Below are positions 1 to 9,824 of a DNA stretch of 64,000 bases, piece after piece. The stretch comes from an uncultured Pseudomonadales bacterium (GTDB taxonomy: Bacteria; Pseudomonadota; Gammaproteobacteria; Pseudomonadales; Azotimanducaceae): NCBI GenBank assembly GCA_951813295.1, contig CATOTI010000002.1, positions 186,001-250,000 on the forward strand, read 5' to 3'. Below the pieces are notes generated by a model, which was given only the letters and a program-made list of their open reading frames with translations, was not told where the DNA came from and searched no databases. The translations under genes and the position numbers were made by a program. How positions within the stretch are numbered: position 1 is the stretch's first letter; every line of letters begins with the position of its first letter.

Positions 1-1
1 G

Positions 2-547
2 GCTTCCGCCGATATCGAATGGCACGTACAGCCTCTCTCGCTCGACAAATTCGGCGACCCGCTACACGACTTCGACGCGATCACGCCATCGGTTTGCAAT
101 CTGCGACCCTCGAGCCGCGGCACCGTGCGTCTGACGAGCCCGGAGCCCGGCGCACGACCGGCCATCGCGCCGAATTACCTTGCAACCGAGGAGGATCAGC
201 GGATCGCCGTCGAGGGGATCCGGTTTACGCGGCGGATCATGGCCGCCGAACCACTCGAACCGTTCAGTCCAGAAGAATGGAAACCGGGCCCTCATCTGAC
301 GAGCGATCAGGAACTCGCGAACGCGGCCGGGGATCTCGGCACAACGATTTTTCACCCGGTCGGCACCTGCAAGATGGGCAGTGACACCGAGGCCGTGGTG
401 GACGATCGCCTTTCGGTACATGGCATCGACGGCTTGCGGGTGATCGATGCCTCCATCATGCCGACCATCACGTCGGGCAACACCAACGCGCCGACCGTCA
501 TGATCGCCGAGAAAGGTGCCGAGTTCATTCTCGAGGACCACGCGTGA
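2..547 (+). CDS. GMC-family FAD oxidoreductase, C-terminal part (cut by window start)
   Basis: The reading frame is open from the first bases, so the FAD-binding N-terminal half lies outside the window. About 181 residues remain. They carry the C-terminal GMC signature HPVGTCKMG, with the conserved active-site histidine, and the final [19 protein letters not shown] stretch where the second active-site His/Asn and FAD contacts lie. Choline dehydrogenase and alcohol dehydrogenase-like GMC enzymes share these. The substrate cannot be told from this end. The stop overlaps the next gene's GTG start by 4 bp (GTGA), so the two genes are probably cotranscribed. A second, complete GMC enzyme lies at 7244-8752. 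Confidence 0.85.
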   Translation, partial: ASADIEWHVQPLSLDKFGDPLHDFDAITPSVCNLRPSSRGTVRLTSPEPGARPAIAPNYLATEEDQRIAVEGIRFTRRIMAAEPLEPFSPEEWKPGPHLTSDQELANAAGDLGTTIFHPVGTCKMGSDTEAVVDDRLSVHGIDGLRVIDASIMPTITSGNTNAPTVMIAEKGAEFILEDHA

Positions 548-1962
548 GCGAGCGTGCCGACAGCGAACCCGCGAGTAGGAAGCGCGCCCCACCGGCGCGC
601 AAAAGCTTCACCGAGGGCCCGGTCGGCAAACACCTGATTCGCCTGGGATCGTTCATGACCGTGGGTTCGGTCAGTCTGATTGCGGCACAGATGGCGGAGA
701 CCGTCTTCGTCGGATTTCTCGGGACACAAGCCCTCGCCGCGATGGGCTACGCCTTTCCCATCACGATGACGCTCTTCTCGTTCGCCGGCGGCATCGGCAC
801 AGGCGCGTCATCGGTCACCGCCCGTGCGTACGGCGCCGGCGATCGCAGCCGCAGTGCCACGCTCGTGACCCACGCACAGATCCTCGCCGTCGGCGTTGGG
901 ATCGTGCTCGGCTTCGTCTATCTGTACTTCATGCGCGACATCGCGACGATGCTCGGCGCGACCGGTGAGACGCTTGATCTGACAGTCAGCTACCTGTCGA
1001 TCTATCTCCTCGGGTTCCCCTTTTTCATGCTCTCGATCGTCGGATCGACCCTGCTCCGGGCAACCGGGAGTGCAGCGAGCCCGGGCCTCGCGATGACGGT
1101 CAGCTCGCTCCTGCAGGTGTTGCTCGCCTGGTTGCTCGTCTTCGGTCACTTCGGCCTGCCCGAACTCGGCATTGAAGGTGCTGCCTGGGCTTATGCGTTA
1201 TCACGCGCGCTCGCGTCGTTCGTCTACATCTTCCTGCTCTACCGCAACGGGCTGTACCGACTCGAGATCTCGTCCTTCGTGAAGTCCTGCAAGGACATCA
1301 TGTACGTCGGCGGACCCGCCATCGCGAGTGGGCTTGTGATGCCGGCGGGCATGTTCATCATCACATGGCTCCTATCGCGCCACGGCGACGCCGCCGTGGC
1401 GGGCTACAACGTCGCCAACCGCGTCGAAGCGATGGCTCACATGATCCTGTGGTCCGCGTCGTCCTCGGTCGAACCGTTCATCGGCCAGAACTGGGGCGGC
1501 GCGCTCTACGACCGTGCGAAACGGGCCCTCTCGCTCACGCACCGCTTCTGTCTCGCTTGGGGCGTCCTCATGTTCGGACTCCTCGCGACCTTCGGTCCGA
1601 CCCTCGTCGCGGCCATCGACGACAACCCCGAAGTCGTCGCCGTCGCGACCGCGTTCTTCCTCTTCATTCCGCTGAGCATCGGCTTCATGGGAATGACCCA
1701 GACAGCAAGCGCTTGTTTCAACGCGCTCGGCAAGCCGACACCATCGCTCGTGATCTCTATGCTCCGGGCGCTGGTGATCTACATTCCGCTCGCCTTGATC
1801 GGCGACTACCTCTGGGGCTATGTCGGCATCTTCGTCGCGACCGCGTTGACCAACATCATCGTGGGACTCTTCGCGTGGCGCTGGAATTGGAGCTTCGTGA
1901 GGAACGAATCGGCTCGGCTCGAGACCGAAACGATCGTCACATCACGCGCGGCGGGCGGCTGA
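544..1962 (+). CDS. MATE family multidrug/toxin efflux transporter
   Basis: Predicted inner-membrane protein of 472 residues, the usual length for MATE (NorM/DinF-like) antiporters, with about twelve hydrophobic segments in two homologous halves. MATE proteins exchange Na+ or H+ for cationic drugs and metabolites. Family-like segments are visible near residues 55-75 ([20 protein letters not shown]) and in the second half around [20 protein letters not shown]. The N-terminal 25 residues are Arg/Pro/Ser-rich and cytoplasmic-looking. The GTG start sits inside the stop region of the upstream GMC gene. The substrate is unknown; the pairing with an oxidoreductase could mean export of an oxidised product, which is inference only. 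Confidence 0.9.
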   Translation: MSERADSEPASRKRAPPARKSFTEGPVGKHLIRLGSFMTVGSVSLIAAQMAETVFVGFLGTQALAAMGYAFPITMTLFSFAGGIGTGASSVTARAYGAGDRSRSATLVTHAQILAVGVGIVLGFVYLYFMRDIATMLGATGETLDLTVSYLSIYLLGFPFFMLSIVGSTLLRATGSAASPGLAMTVSSLLQVLLAWLLVFGHFGLPELGIEGAAWAYALSRALASFVYIFLLYRNGLYRLEISSFVKSCKDIMYVGGPAIASGLVMPAGMFIITWLLSRHGDAAVAGYNVANRVEAMAHMILWSASSSVEPFIGQNWGGALYDRAKRALSLTHRFCLAWGVLMFGLLATFGPTLVAAIDDNPEVVAVATAFFLFIPLSIGFMGMTQTASACFNALGKPTPSLVISMLRALVIYIPLALIGDYLWGYVGIFVATALTNIIVGLFAWRWNWSFVRNESARLETETIVTSRAAGG

Positions 1963-2024
1963 CGGCTTCAACGATCCAGTTGAGTGTGTGACCATCGGAC
2001 GTTTCCCCTGAAGCGTGTCAGCCC

Positions 2025-2888
2025 ATGAGCGAAACACCCACCTACGAGTGCTTCGATGTCGGCGTGACGGATCACGTCGCGCACGTCCAACTCACTCGCC
2101 CCGAGAAGCGCAACAGCATGATCCCGTCGTTCTGGCGCGAGTTGCCCGTCATCATCAAGGATCTCGACGACGACCCTGAGGTCAGGGCGATCGTGATCTC
2201 ATCGACAGGTCCGCATTTCTCGGCCGGCATGGACCTTGCCGCGTTCGGCGGCCGCGCCGGGGACGATCCCGATGAGCAAAAACGGCAGGCGATCCGTCAC
2301 GGCGCGAGCTTCTACGACAACGCCCGGCACCTGCAGGACAGCTTCTCGGCCCTCGAGAACTGTCGCTCGCCGGTTCTCGCGGCGATTCAGGGCGGTTGTA
2401 TCGGCGGTGGCGTCGACATGGTGACGGCCTGCGACATGCGCTACGCAACGGCGGACGCTTATCTCACCGTCTTCGAGATCAACATCGGCATGACGGCCGA
2501 TGTCGGCACCTTCCCACGACTCGTGAAGCTCATTCCCGAAGGTATCGTGCGGGAACTCGCCTACACGGGCCGACGGATGTCGGCTGACGAAGCGAAGTCG
2601 GTCGGCCTGGTGAACGCCGTCTTCGAAGACCAGGAAACGATGCTCGCGGAGGTCATGGCAATCGCCCGCGAAATCGCCTCGAAGCCGCCGCTTGCGGTCT
2701 ACGGGTGCAAACGCATGATCAACTACGCGCGCGACCACAACACCGCCGACGGGCTCGACTACATCGCCATCTGGAATGCATCGTTCCTGCAAGGTGCCGA
2801 GATGCAGGAAGCGATGAATGCGAACCGTGAAGGCCGCCCGGGTGAGTTCGTCGACCTACCACCCCTTCCCGAAAGACGGAAACCCTAG
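2025..2888 (+). CDS. crotonase family protein, delta(3,5)-delta(2,4)-dienoyl-CoA isomerase-like
   Basis: Crotonase fold protein of 287 residues. The oxyanion-hole segment HFSAGMDLAAF is at 65-74 and the CoA/oxyanion glycines GGCIGGGVD at 123-131. The acidic residues fall at D131, E151 and D159 (GGGVD, then FEINIGMTADVGTF). This E-x7-D spacing matches the catalytic triad region of mammalian ECH1 dienoyl-CoA isomerase rather than the two-Glu arrangement of ordinary enoyl-CoA hydratase. It therefore probably shifts double bonds in unsaturated acyl-CoAs for beta-oxidation. It ends 2 bp before an acyl-CoA dehydrogenase, which fits one operon. A plain hydratase cannot be excluded. Confidence 0.85.
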   Translation: MSETPTYECFDVGVTDHVAHVQLTRPEKRNSMIPSFWRELPVIIKDLDDDPEVRAIVISSTGPHFSAGMDLAAFGGRAGDDPDEQKRQAIRHGASFYDNARHLQDSFSALENCRSPVLAAIQGGCIGGGVDMVTACDMRYATADAYLTVFEINIGMTADVGTFPRLVKLIPEGIVRELAYTGRRMSADEAKSVGLVNAVFEDQETMLAEVMAIAREIASKPPLAVYGCKRMINYARDHNTADGLDYIAIWNASFLQGAEMQEAMNANREGRPGEFVDLPPLPERRKP

Positions 2889-2890
2889 CG

Positions 2891-3985
2891 ATGGAATTCA
2901 CGTTCAGCGAAGAACAGGAACAGTTTCGCGAGATGGTCCGCCGCTACCTCGCGGACCGCTCACCGACCACAACCGTGCGCGAAACGATGGAGACGGGTCT
3001 CGGCTTCGACCCCGCGCTCTGGGCCGATATCAATCGAGACCTCGGTCTCGCCGCGATAGCGATTCCCGAAGAGCACGGCGGCCAGGGATTCAGTTGGGTC
3101 GAAACGTGTATCGCGCTCGAGGAAGCCGGTCGGGCGCTGCTGTGCGCACCTTTGCTTTCGACCTCGCTCGCCGGGCTCGCCATCACGCTCGCGGGCGATG
3201 AGGAGACCAAGACGAGCTGGTTGCCACGACTCGCCACGGGCGACGTCCGCGGCACGATCGCCTTCACCGAAGCCGACGGTAACTGGGACGTCAGCCAGGC
3301 AACGGCACGCCTGACGGACGGCCGGCTGACCGGGGTCAAGCATTACGTCCTCGACGGGGCGAGCGCGGATCTCTTCGTCATCAACGCAGTGAGCGATCAA
3401 GGCGTTTGTCTCGCGGTGGTCCCGGCCGACGAGGAGGGCGTCTCGGCCGACGCGGTCACATCGCTCGATCCGACGCGGCGGCTCGCGACGGTCACGTTCG
3501 ACGGCGCAAAAGCCCAACGTCTGCTGCAATCTTCCGCCGCAACATCGAGCGCGATTTTCGACGCAGCTCTCGTCGCGATCGCGAACGAATCCGTCGGCGG
3601 CGCGTCGGCGCTCCTCGAAGAGACCGTCGAATACGTGAAGATGCGTCACCAGTTCGGGCGACCGATCGGCTCATTTCAAGCGGTGAAGCACCGCTGCGCG
3701 AACATGTTGCTCGAGGTAGAGCTCGCGAAATCCGTTGCCTACTACGCGGCAGAGGCGTTCGCCGAAGGCGATACCGAAAGTGCGACGCTCGCATCGGCCG
3801 CCAAAGCGAGCGCAGGTGATGCCTACCTCCTCGCCGCCCGCGACGCGATCCAGCTACACGGCGGTATCGGATTCACCTGGGACAACGACACGCACCTCTG
3901 GTTCAAGCGCGCAAAACACAACGAAGTCATCTTCGGCGACCCGACGTTCCATCGCGAGCGGGTCATGCAGAACGGAGGTTTGTAA
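2891..3985 (+). CDS. acyl-CoA dehydrogenase (small-subunit type)
   Basis: FAD-dependent acyl-CoA dehydrogenase of 364 residues introducing the alpha-beta double bond in beta-oxidation. Visible features are the N-terminal helical domain beginning FTFSEEQEQFREMVRRYL, the acyl-CoA/FAD middle domain with IAFTEADGNWD, RHQFGRPIGSFQAVKHRCA in the C-terminal helical bundle, and the FAD-contacting IQLHGGIGFTWDND near residue 330. Its stop overlaps the ATG of a second ACAD by one base (TAATG). Paired, unequal ACAD genes of this kind often form heteromeric enzymes, as in the steroid-degradation ChsE type, so the two products may act together; that is inference. Confidence 0.9.
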   Translation: MEFTFSEEQEQFREMVRRYLADRSPTTTVRETMETGLGFDPALWADINRDLGLAAIAIPEEHGGQGFSWVETCIALEEAGRALLCAPLLSTSLAGLAITLAGDEETKTSWLPRLATGDVRGTIAFTEADGNWDVSQATARLTDGRLTGVKHYVLDGASADLFVINAVSDQGVCLAVVPADEEGVSADAVTSLDPTRRLATVTFDGAKAQRLLQSSAATSSAIFDAALVAIANESVGGASALLEETVEYVKMRHQFGRPIGSFQAVKHRCANMLLEVELAKSVAYYAAEAFAEGDTESATLASAAKASAGDAYLLAARDAIQLHGGIGFTWDNDTHLWFKRAKHNEVIFGDPTFHRERVMQNGGL

Positions 3986-5232
3986 TGCCAACCGAGTCTT
4001 CAATTCGTCAGGAAGTCCGCTCATGGCTCGAGCAGAACTGGTCACCGGACCAGCCGCTCGTCGCTTGGCGCAACACGCTGGCCGACTCCGGCTGGGGAAT
4101 GCCGGCCTGGCCGAGCGAATGGTACGGGCGCGACCTCGAGCAAGCCCTCGTCCCGGTCGTCGACGAGGAGTTTGCGCGTGCCAACGCAGTCGGTGTCGCT
4201 CGTACCGGCGTTCGACATCTCGCCGCGTCGACGCTTCTGGAGCACGGCAACGACGAGCAGAAGCAGCGTTTCCTACGTCGGATCCTGACCGGCGAGGACA
4301 ACTGGTGTCAGCTCTTCAGTGAACCCGGCAGCGGCTCGGACCTCGCGGGTGCTACGAGTCGCGCCGATACCAACGACGATTCCAACGGCGGTTGGACAGT
4401 CAACGGCCAGAAGGTCTGGACGACGAGTGCTCACCACGCGGACTACGGCCTGCTGCTTGCACGTACGGATTGGGATCAGCCGAAACACCAGGGCCTTTCC
4501 TATTTCATCCTCGACATGCACCAGGAAGGTGTCGAAGTGAGTCCCTTGAAACAGATGAACGGACACGCTTCGTTCAACCAGGTGTTCTTCACCAACGCCT
4601 TCGTGCCGCCAGAAAACCGCGTCGGCGTGGCCGGCCAGGGTTGGCAGATCGCCATGACCACGCTCATGCACGAACGTCGCGGTGCCGACGGCCTGCGCTC
4701 CTATGCCCGCGAACGCGATCTGCCCGGTCAGGTCTACGAAGAAGAGCGCGTCGAACTCGTCCACGCGAACGAGCCGTACAAGTGGTACCCACAACGCGCG
4801 GGACGGGTCGACCTGGTGATGGATCGCGCGGCGGAGACGGGCCGAATCGACGACCCGAGCGTGCGCCAGGAAATCGCGCGTCTTTTGATCCGCGCCCGCT
4901 CCTCGGAGTGGACTGCACGCCGCGCGAGGGCGGCACAAGAGAAGGGTCGCCCGCAGGGACCGGAAGGATCGCTCGGTAAACTGGCTTCGAGCCACGTCGC
5001 GCGACAAGCGTCCCACGTGCACACGCTGATCAGCGGCGCCGATGCGCTGCTCGGCGGCACCGACAGCCCGCGCGACGGCATGATCGCCGAGATCCTGATT
5101 TCCGTACCAGCGACCTCCATCGCGGGGGGCACGGACGAGATCCAGCACAACATCATCGCCGAACGTGTGCTGGGCTTGCCGAAGGAACCGCGCATGGATA
5201 CCGGTCCTTTCCGAGACGTGAAGAGAAACTAG
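3985..5232 (+). CDS. acyl-CoA dehydrogenase (large-subunit type)
   Basis: Second acyl-CoA dehydrogenase, 415 residues. The acyl-CoA/FAD-domain signature CQLFSEPGSGSDLAG is near residue 110. The C-terminal helical bundle ends with SIAGGTDEIQHNIIAERVLG, the FAD-binding segment typical of FadE-like enzymes. The start is ATG at 3985, preceded by GGAGG at a 7-nt spacing inside the end of the upstream ACAD gene, so translation is probably coupled. The downstream FKBP gene begins within this gene's TAG stop. The pair is probably heteromeric and specialised for bulky acyl-CoAs, judged only from gene arrangement. Confidence 0.9.
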   Translation: MPTESSIRQEVRSWLEQNWSPDQPLVAWRNTLADSGWGMPAWPSEWYGRDLEQALVPVVDEEFARANAVGVARTGVRHLAASTLLEHGNDEQKQRFLRRILTGEDNWCQLFSEPGSGSDLAGATSRADTNDDSNGGWTVNGQKVWTTSAHHADYGLLLARTDWDQPKHQGLSYFILDMHQEGVEVSPLKQMNGHASFNQVFFTNAFVPPENRVGVAGQGWQIAMTTLMHERRGADGLRSYARERDLPGQVYEEERVELVHANEPYKWYPQRAGRVDLVMDRAAETGRIDDPSVRQEIARLLIRARSSEWTARRARAAQEKGRPQGPEGSLGKLASSHVARQASHVHTLISGADALLGGTDSPRDGMIAEILISVPATSIAGGTDEIQHNIIAERVLGLPKEPRMDTGPFRDVKRN

Positions 5233-5708
5233 TGCAGGCCGCCAAAAACACAGTCGTCGCGTTCACCTATACGATCACCGATGTAGCCGATCAGGTATTG
5301 GAGGTGCGCGACGAGCCAACTGCCGTACTGATCGGCCACCGCAACATCATCCGTGGACTCGAATCGGCGCTGGCTGGCCATTCGTCGGGCGATCAATTCA
5401 TCGTCACCGTCGAGCCCGAGGATGCCTACGGGCTACGCCGTCCCGATTGGACGCAGCGTGTGCCGAAGAAGTATTTCGCTCGGCCAAACCGCCTGAAAGC
5501 CGGAATGGTGACGCAGCTGCGAACCGAGGAAGGGGTCAAACCCGTGACGGTCATCAAGGTCGGCGGGAAAGTCGTCGATGTCGACCTCAACCACCCGCAG
5601 GCGGGCAAGACCTTGAACTTCGACGTCACGATCACTGACGTCCGCGAAGCAACCCGTGAAGAACTCGCCCACGGTCACGCGCACGGAGCTCACGGCGCGC
5701 ATCACTAA
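5232..5708 (+). CDS. slyD: FKBP-type peptidyl-prolyl isomerase, SlyD-like
   Basis: A 158-residue cytoplasmic FKBP-type prolyl isomerase and chaperone. The opening YTITDVADQVLEVRDEP and GHRNIIRGLESALAGHSSGD match the FKBP half-barrel, and VTVEPEDAYG with the following loop is the insert-in-flap region of SlyD. The tail is histidine-rich (HGHAHGAHGAHH), as in metal-binding SlyD proteins that supply nickel. The GTG start overlaps the TAG stop of the upstream acyl-CoA dehydrogenase by one base. No hydrogenase or urease genes are present in the window, so a metallochaperone role has no local support. Confidence 0.88.
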   Translation: MQAAKNTVVAFTYTITDVADQVLEVRDEPTAVLIGHRNIIRGLESALAGHSSGDQFIVTVEPEDAYGLRRPDWTQRVPKKYFARPNRLKAGMVTQLRTEEGVKPVTVIKVGGKVVDVDLNHPQAGKTLNFDVTITDVREATREELAHGHAHGAHGAHH

Positions 5709-5735
5709 CGGCGCGGCCAACGAGCTGACGATCGA

Positions 5736-7214
5736 TCAGCCGGATTGGCGGTAACGCAACATGGCGCCTGACCCGGCGTGTTGATGTTCGCCCTGCTTGA
5801 ACGCGACTGTACCGTTGACCATCACGAGGTCGATGCCGTCCGGTTGGCGTTTCGGATCGTCGTAGGTCGCCCTGTCGACCACGGTCGCCGGATCGAAGAG
5901 CACAAGATCGGCCCAATAGCCTTCGCGCACCTGGCCGCGCGACGCCATGCCAAACGTCGCGGCCGAAAGGGACGTCATCCGCCGCACCGCTTCGGGCAAG
6001 CTCATGAGACCGCGTTCCCTGACGTAGTGGCCGAGAATCTTCGGAAACGTGCCGAACAAGCGCGGATGCGGCTTGCCTTTGAGATCCGGGATGCCGTCCG
6101 AACCGACCATCATGTCGGCATGAAGCAGGTTCGTTTCGACATCGGCTTCATCGATGATGAACTGGATACAGATCGTACGATCACCTTTCGGCGCGGTGAG
6201 CACACGTTTGACCATTTCGACGATGTCCACGCCCTCGTCCGCTGCGATGTCCTTGAGCATGCGCCCTTCGTATTGGCGGAACGCCGGACAGCTCGCGATC
6301 CGAATCACCTCGGCGAGTTCACGACTCGGTGCGTCGAGGTTGAAATACTCGATCATGCGGCCGCTCCCCGCCGTGTAGGGGTAGACATCGAGGGTCACCC
6401 GTCGGCCCGCCGCTAACGCCGCGTCGACCTTGGCGAGCGACTCCGAGATCCGACCCCAATTGGCCGGCCCCGCGGACTTGTGATGCGAAATGTGCAGATG
6501 TGCGTTGCCCGCCGCCGCAATCGCCAGGGCTTCGTCGACCGCTTCCAGCAGAAGATCGCCTTCGTTGCGCATGTGCGTCGTGTAGAGCGCATCACGCTTG
6601 CCCGCTTCTTCCGTGAGCGCCGCAACCTCGTCGGTTTCACTCCACCGGCCCGGTCGATAGATGAGGCCCGAAGAGAACCCGCAAGCGCCCTGGTCGAGCG
6701 CCCGTGCGACGTGATCGCGCATCGTTGAGAGTTCGCTCGGCGACGGCGCCCGCCGTTCGAGCCCCATGGTCAACGATCGAACCGTGTTGTGGCCGACCAG
6801 CATCATGTTGTTGATCGCCGGGCGACGTGCTTCGACCGCCGCAAAGTAGCCGTCGAGATCGGTGAATTCGCCGGCTGCCCCCGCGAGGATCCCACCGCTG
6901 GCGTCCATGTCCTCGCTGCCACCGCTCGCCGGGATCGCGCTGAAGCCGCAGTTACCCGCGACCACCGTCGTGACACCTTGAGCGAGCTTGAACGTCATGT
7001 CCGGGTAACGCAGAAAAGCTCCGTCGTCGTGGGAATGCGTATCGATGAACCCAGGCGACAGCGTTGCTCCGGCAGCGTCGATCTCCTGATCCGCCGCGAC
7101 GCCACTCGGGCCAACGGATACGATCCGGCCGTCCTCGACGACCACGTCGCCGTCGACCGGCGAATTACCCAACCCATCGAGAATCGATGCCCCGCGGATC
7201 GCGATCGAAGCCAT
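5736..7214 (-). CDS. N-acyl-D-amino-acid deacylase (D-aminoacylase) family amidohydrolase
   Basis: Metal-dependent amidohydrolase, 492 residues from the ATG at 7214, which is preceded by a strong GGAGAAAGG ribosome site. A longer in-frame start at 7277 would run into the upstream gene. The metal-binding HSHDD is at 60-64 and the GNCG cysteine (C89) typical of D-aminoacylases follows. TTHMRNEGD, HISHHKS and MVGSDG carry further metal and catalytic residues. The family hydrolyses N-acyl-D-amino acids to free D-amino acid and a carboxylate. It follows a GMC oxidoreductase by 29 bp and is divergent from a DgcN/DgcA-like set, which fits D-amino-acid catabolism. Confidence 0.88.
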   Translation of the reverse strand: MASIAIRGASILDGLGNSPVDGDVVVEDGRIVSVGPSGVAADQEIDAAGATLSPGFIDTHSHDDGAFLRYPDMTFKLAQGVTTVVAGNCGFSAIPASGGSEDMDASGGILAGAAGEFTDLDGYFAAVEARRPAINNMMLVGHNTVRSLTMGLERRAPSPSELSTMRDHVARALDQGACGFSSGLIYRPGRWSETDEVAALTEEAGKRDALYTTHMRNEGDLLLEAVDEALAIAAAGNAHLHISHHKSAGPANWGRISESLAKVDAALAAGRRVTLDVYPYTAGSGRMIEYFNLDAPSRELAEVIRIASCPAFRQYEGRMLKDIAADEGVDIVEMVKRVLTAPKGDRTICIQFIIDEADVETNLLHADMMVGSDGIPDLKGKPHPRLFGTFPKILGHYVRERGLMSLPEAVRRMTSLSAATFGMASRGQVREGYWADLVLFDPATVVDRATYDDPKRQPDGIDLVMVNGTVAFKQGEHQHAGSGAMLRYRQSG

Positions 7215-7243
7215 GCCTTTCTCCTTTGCCCTTCTTGTTGCTT

Positions 7244-8752
7244 CTAGACGTAGCTCGTGCGTTCGGTACGCAACCACTCACCCACTCTCTCGCCGATCAT
7301 GATGCTCGTGAGGTTGGTATTCGCTCGCGGCACCGTCGGCATGATCGACGCATCGGCAACGACGAGTCCATCGACGTTGAGAAAGCGCCCGCGTTGATCG
7401 ACGACGGCCATTGGATCCGCCCGATCGCCCATCTTCACGGTGCCGCACGGGTGATAGCCCGACGCTGCACGTTTGCGGCAAATCGTCTTGAGCGAGTCCA
7501 AATCCACTCCACGTGATCGATCCGGAAACAAGACCTCATCGACGAGGTCGGAAAGCGGTCCGTCCTCGACGAACGCAAGCGTGTCGCGGAGCGCGAGCGC
7601 GAGGCGCTCGAGATCGGTCGGGTGTTCACAGAACCTGTTCTCGATCTTCGGCGGCGTGCGCGGATCGGCGTCGACCGGCGTCAGGACGCCCGCCCCGAAC
7701 GTGTATTCGAGTACCGCCGCGATCGGAAACGAATCGACACCCGAGTAGCTGATCTGTTCGATCTGAAGATCGTTTCGCTTCTCCGAGCCCGCCGCGGTAT
7801 AGCGCAGGATCGTCTGCATGAGCGGCTGATCGAGATCGACGATCGATGGGTCCTTCACACGCGCGTTGACGGTCACGGCCGGATGATCCCGCAGGTTGGC
7901 GCCCACGCCCGGCACGTGCCGGACACAGGAAATGCCCACCGATTCAAGCACCTCACGTGGCCCGAGCCCCGAGTGCATCAGAATCATCGGGCTCATCAAC
8001 GCGCCCGCGCTCAAGACCACGAGATCGGCGCGCCGCTCGCTGATGCCGTCGCTCGTCTCAACGACGACGCCAGTTGCTCGGTCGCCGTCGAGAATGAGAC
8101 GGAGAACTCGTGTTTCGGCCGAAATCGTGAGGTTTTGCCTGATTCGCGCGGCCGATAGATAGCCGACCGCCGTCGAGATCCGCACGCGGCCGAGCTTGTT
8201 CAGCGGATGCGGGCTCGCGCCCCAAGCATCCGGGTCGTTCGCGTCGGGCGCATACGGATAGCCGAGCCGGTCGGCGGACGCCATGAACGCTGCATGCTGG
8301 GGCAACAGTTCGTCGTCGCGATAGCGGCGAATCGAGATCGGTCCGGCATCGCCGTGGTAGGCCGCGGTACCGAAATCGAGGTCACGTTCGAGGCGGTTGA
8401 ACGCCGGCAGGACATCCCTCCAACCCCATTGCGGGCAGCCGAGCGAAGCCCACTCGTCAAAATCCTCGGGCACACCCCTGAGCGCAATCGTCGTGTTGAC
8501 CGCACTCGAACCGCCCGTCACACGTCCACGTGGCAACGGCAGGGGCCGGTTCTCCGTCGGGAAGTACTCGAAACCCCAATCGTGATCCCGCATCGAGTTG
8601 CGATGCCCGTTCACCAGATCGAATGGCGTCGCAGCGATATTGGCGTAATCCGGCCCGCACTCGATCAGTTCGACTTCGACGTCCGGATCTTCCGACAGCC
8701 GTGCGGCAATGACACTTCCCGCGCTCCCCGCACCGACCACGATCACTCGCAC
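7244..8752 (-). CDS. GMC-family FAD-dependent oxidoreductase (choline dehydrogenase-like)
   Basis: Complete GMC oxidoreductase of 502 residues. The N-terminal Rossmann motif VVGAGSAGSVIAARLSED (about 4-21) binds FAD. GGSSAVNTTIALRG around residue 80 is the second FAD signature, and the C-terminal GYHPCGTVKMGD holds the active-site histidine. Such enzymes oxidise primary or secondary alcohols, often of choline-like or alicyclic substrates. It lies upstream of the D-aminoacylase gene and shares its direction. No signal peptide is visible. The substrate is unknown; genomic context suggests a hydroxylated amino-acid derivative, but that is speculative. Confidence 0.9.
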   Translation of the reverse strand: MRVIVVGAGSAGSVIAARLSEDPDVEVELIECGPDYANIAATPFDLVNGHRNSMRDHDWGFEYFPTENRPLPLPRGRVTGGSSAVNTTIALRGVPEDFDEWASLGCPQWGWRDVLPAFNRLERDLDFGTAAYHGDAGPISIRRYRDDELLPQHAAFMASADRLGYPYAPDANDPDAWGASPHPLNKLGRVRISTAVGYLSAARIRQNLTISAETRVLRLILDGDRATGVVVETSDGISERRADLVVLSAGALMSPMILMHSGLGPREVLESVGISCVRHVPGVGANLRDHPAVTVNARVKDPSIVDLDQPLMQTILRYTAAGSEKRNDLQIEQISYSGVDSFPIAAVLEYTFGAGVLTPVDADPRTPPKIENRFCEHPTDLERLALALRDTLAFVEDGPLSDLVDEVLFPDRSRGVDLDSLKTICRKRAASGYHPCGTVKMGDRADPMAVVDQRGRFLNVDGLVVADASIMPTVPRANTNLTSIMIGERVGEWLRTERTSYV

Positions 8753-8822
8753 AACTATTCCTCCCTCGTTTTTCCCTTTCTAACCTGATGCTCGACGGTG
8801 AGCGAGTGTGTAGCCTCGAATC

Positions 8823-9824
8823 ATGAATCTCGTAGGGCCATACCTCATTTTCATCGGGGACGCGAAGGACGCGCTAGCGGCAAAAACCGGTCAGGGCATC
8901 GTCGACTGGCGGCCCGAACGTGTCATCGGGCAGCTGCGCCATTCCAACTGCCAGGCGGATCTCGGCATCGCCGATCACACGGTCGCTTCCGCGGTCGCGG
9001 CTGGGGCGAAAACGCTCGTCATCGGTTGCGTGAACCCGGGCGGTACGTTCCCTTCGAGCTGGATGACGACCCTCGAAGCAGCACTGGCGGCAGGGCTCGA
9101 TATCGCGAGCGGACTGCATACGAAACTTACCGACTTCGAAATACTCGTCTCCGCCGCCGAGGCGGGCGGTCGCCAACTGATCGACGTCCGCGTTCCCCCC
9201 GCCGAGTTGCCCGTCGGCAACGGCCGGAACCGGACGGGCAAATGACTGCTGACCGTCGGCACGGATTGTTCGATCGGAAAGAAGTACACCGCGCTCGCCA
9301 TCGAGCGCGAAATGACGTCGCGTGGGATCCCGACCGATTTTCGCGCGACAGGTCAAACCGGGATCCTGATCAATGGCGCCGGCATTGCCGTGGACGCGGT
9401 CGTTGCAGATTTCATCGCCGGCGCCGCCGAGGTGCTGTCGCCGGCTGCGCCAGACGATCATTGGGACGTGATCGAAGGCCAGGGATCACTGCTCCATCCG
9501 TCCTTCGCCGGCGTGTCGCTCGGTCTCCTGCAAGGATCACAACCCGATGCCTTCGTGGTGTGCCACGAACCGACCCGTCAGCGTATGCGCAACGTCGACG
9601 CCGTCATGCCGTCGATCCAAACGATCATCGATCTCACCATCGCCCTCGGGTCGAAAACGAATCCGAAGATCCATTGCGTCGGGATCAGCATCAACACGGC
9701 GGACCAGGCGCATCGCGACGTTTATCTCGAGGTGCTACGGCGCGAATTCGACGTGCCGATCGTCGACCCGTTGGTAGAAGGGGTCGGGGCAATCGTCGAC
9801 TTCGCAACCGCAAGATCGCCATGA
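8823..9824 (+). pseudogene. DUF1611 / DgcN-like protein, interrupted by one in-frame TGA at 9243
   Basis: One frame runs from ATG 8823 to TGA 9822-9824 and would encode 333 residues, the normal length for DUF1611 proteins, but codon 141 (9243-9245) is TGA. Both halves are family-like. The first ends in NRTGK and the second resumes directly with LLTVGTDCSIGKKYTALAI, the P-loop segment of the family. The interrupted position suits arginine, so a single CGA to TGA transition explains it. Characterised DgcN proteins N-acetylate D-glutamate before DgcA racemises it. The end overlaps the dgcA-like start by ATGA. This is either a recent pseudogene, a base error, or a readthrough case; the intact downstream frame argues that the change is recent. 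Confidence 0.8.

Noticed and set aside
9243..9245. TGA as a selenocysteine codon in the DgcN-like gene
   Set aside because: DUF1611 proteins are not known selenoproteins, the position suits Arg rather than Cys, and I see no convincing selenocysteine hairpin directly after it.
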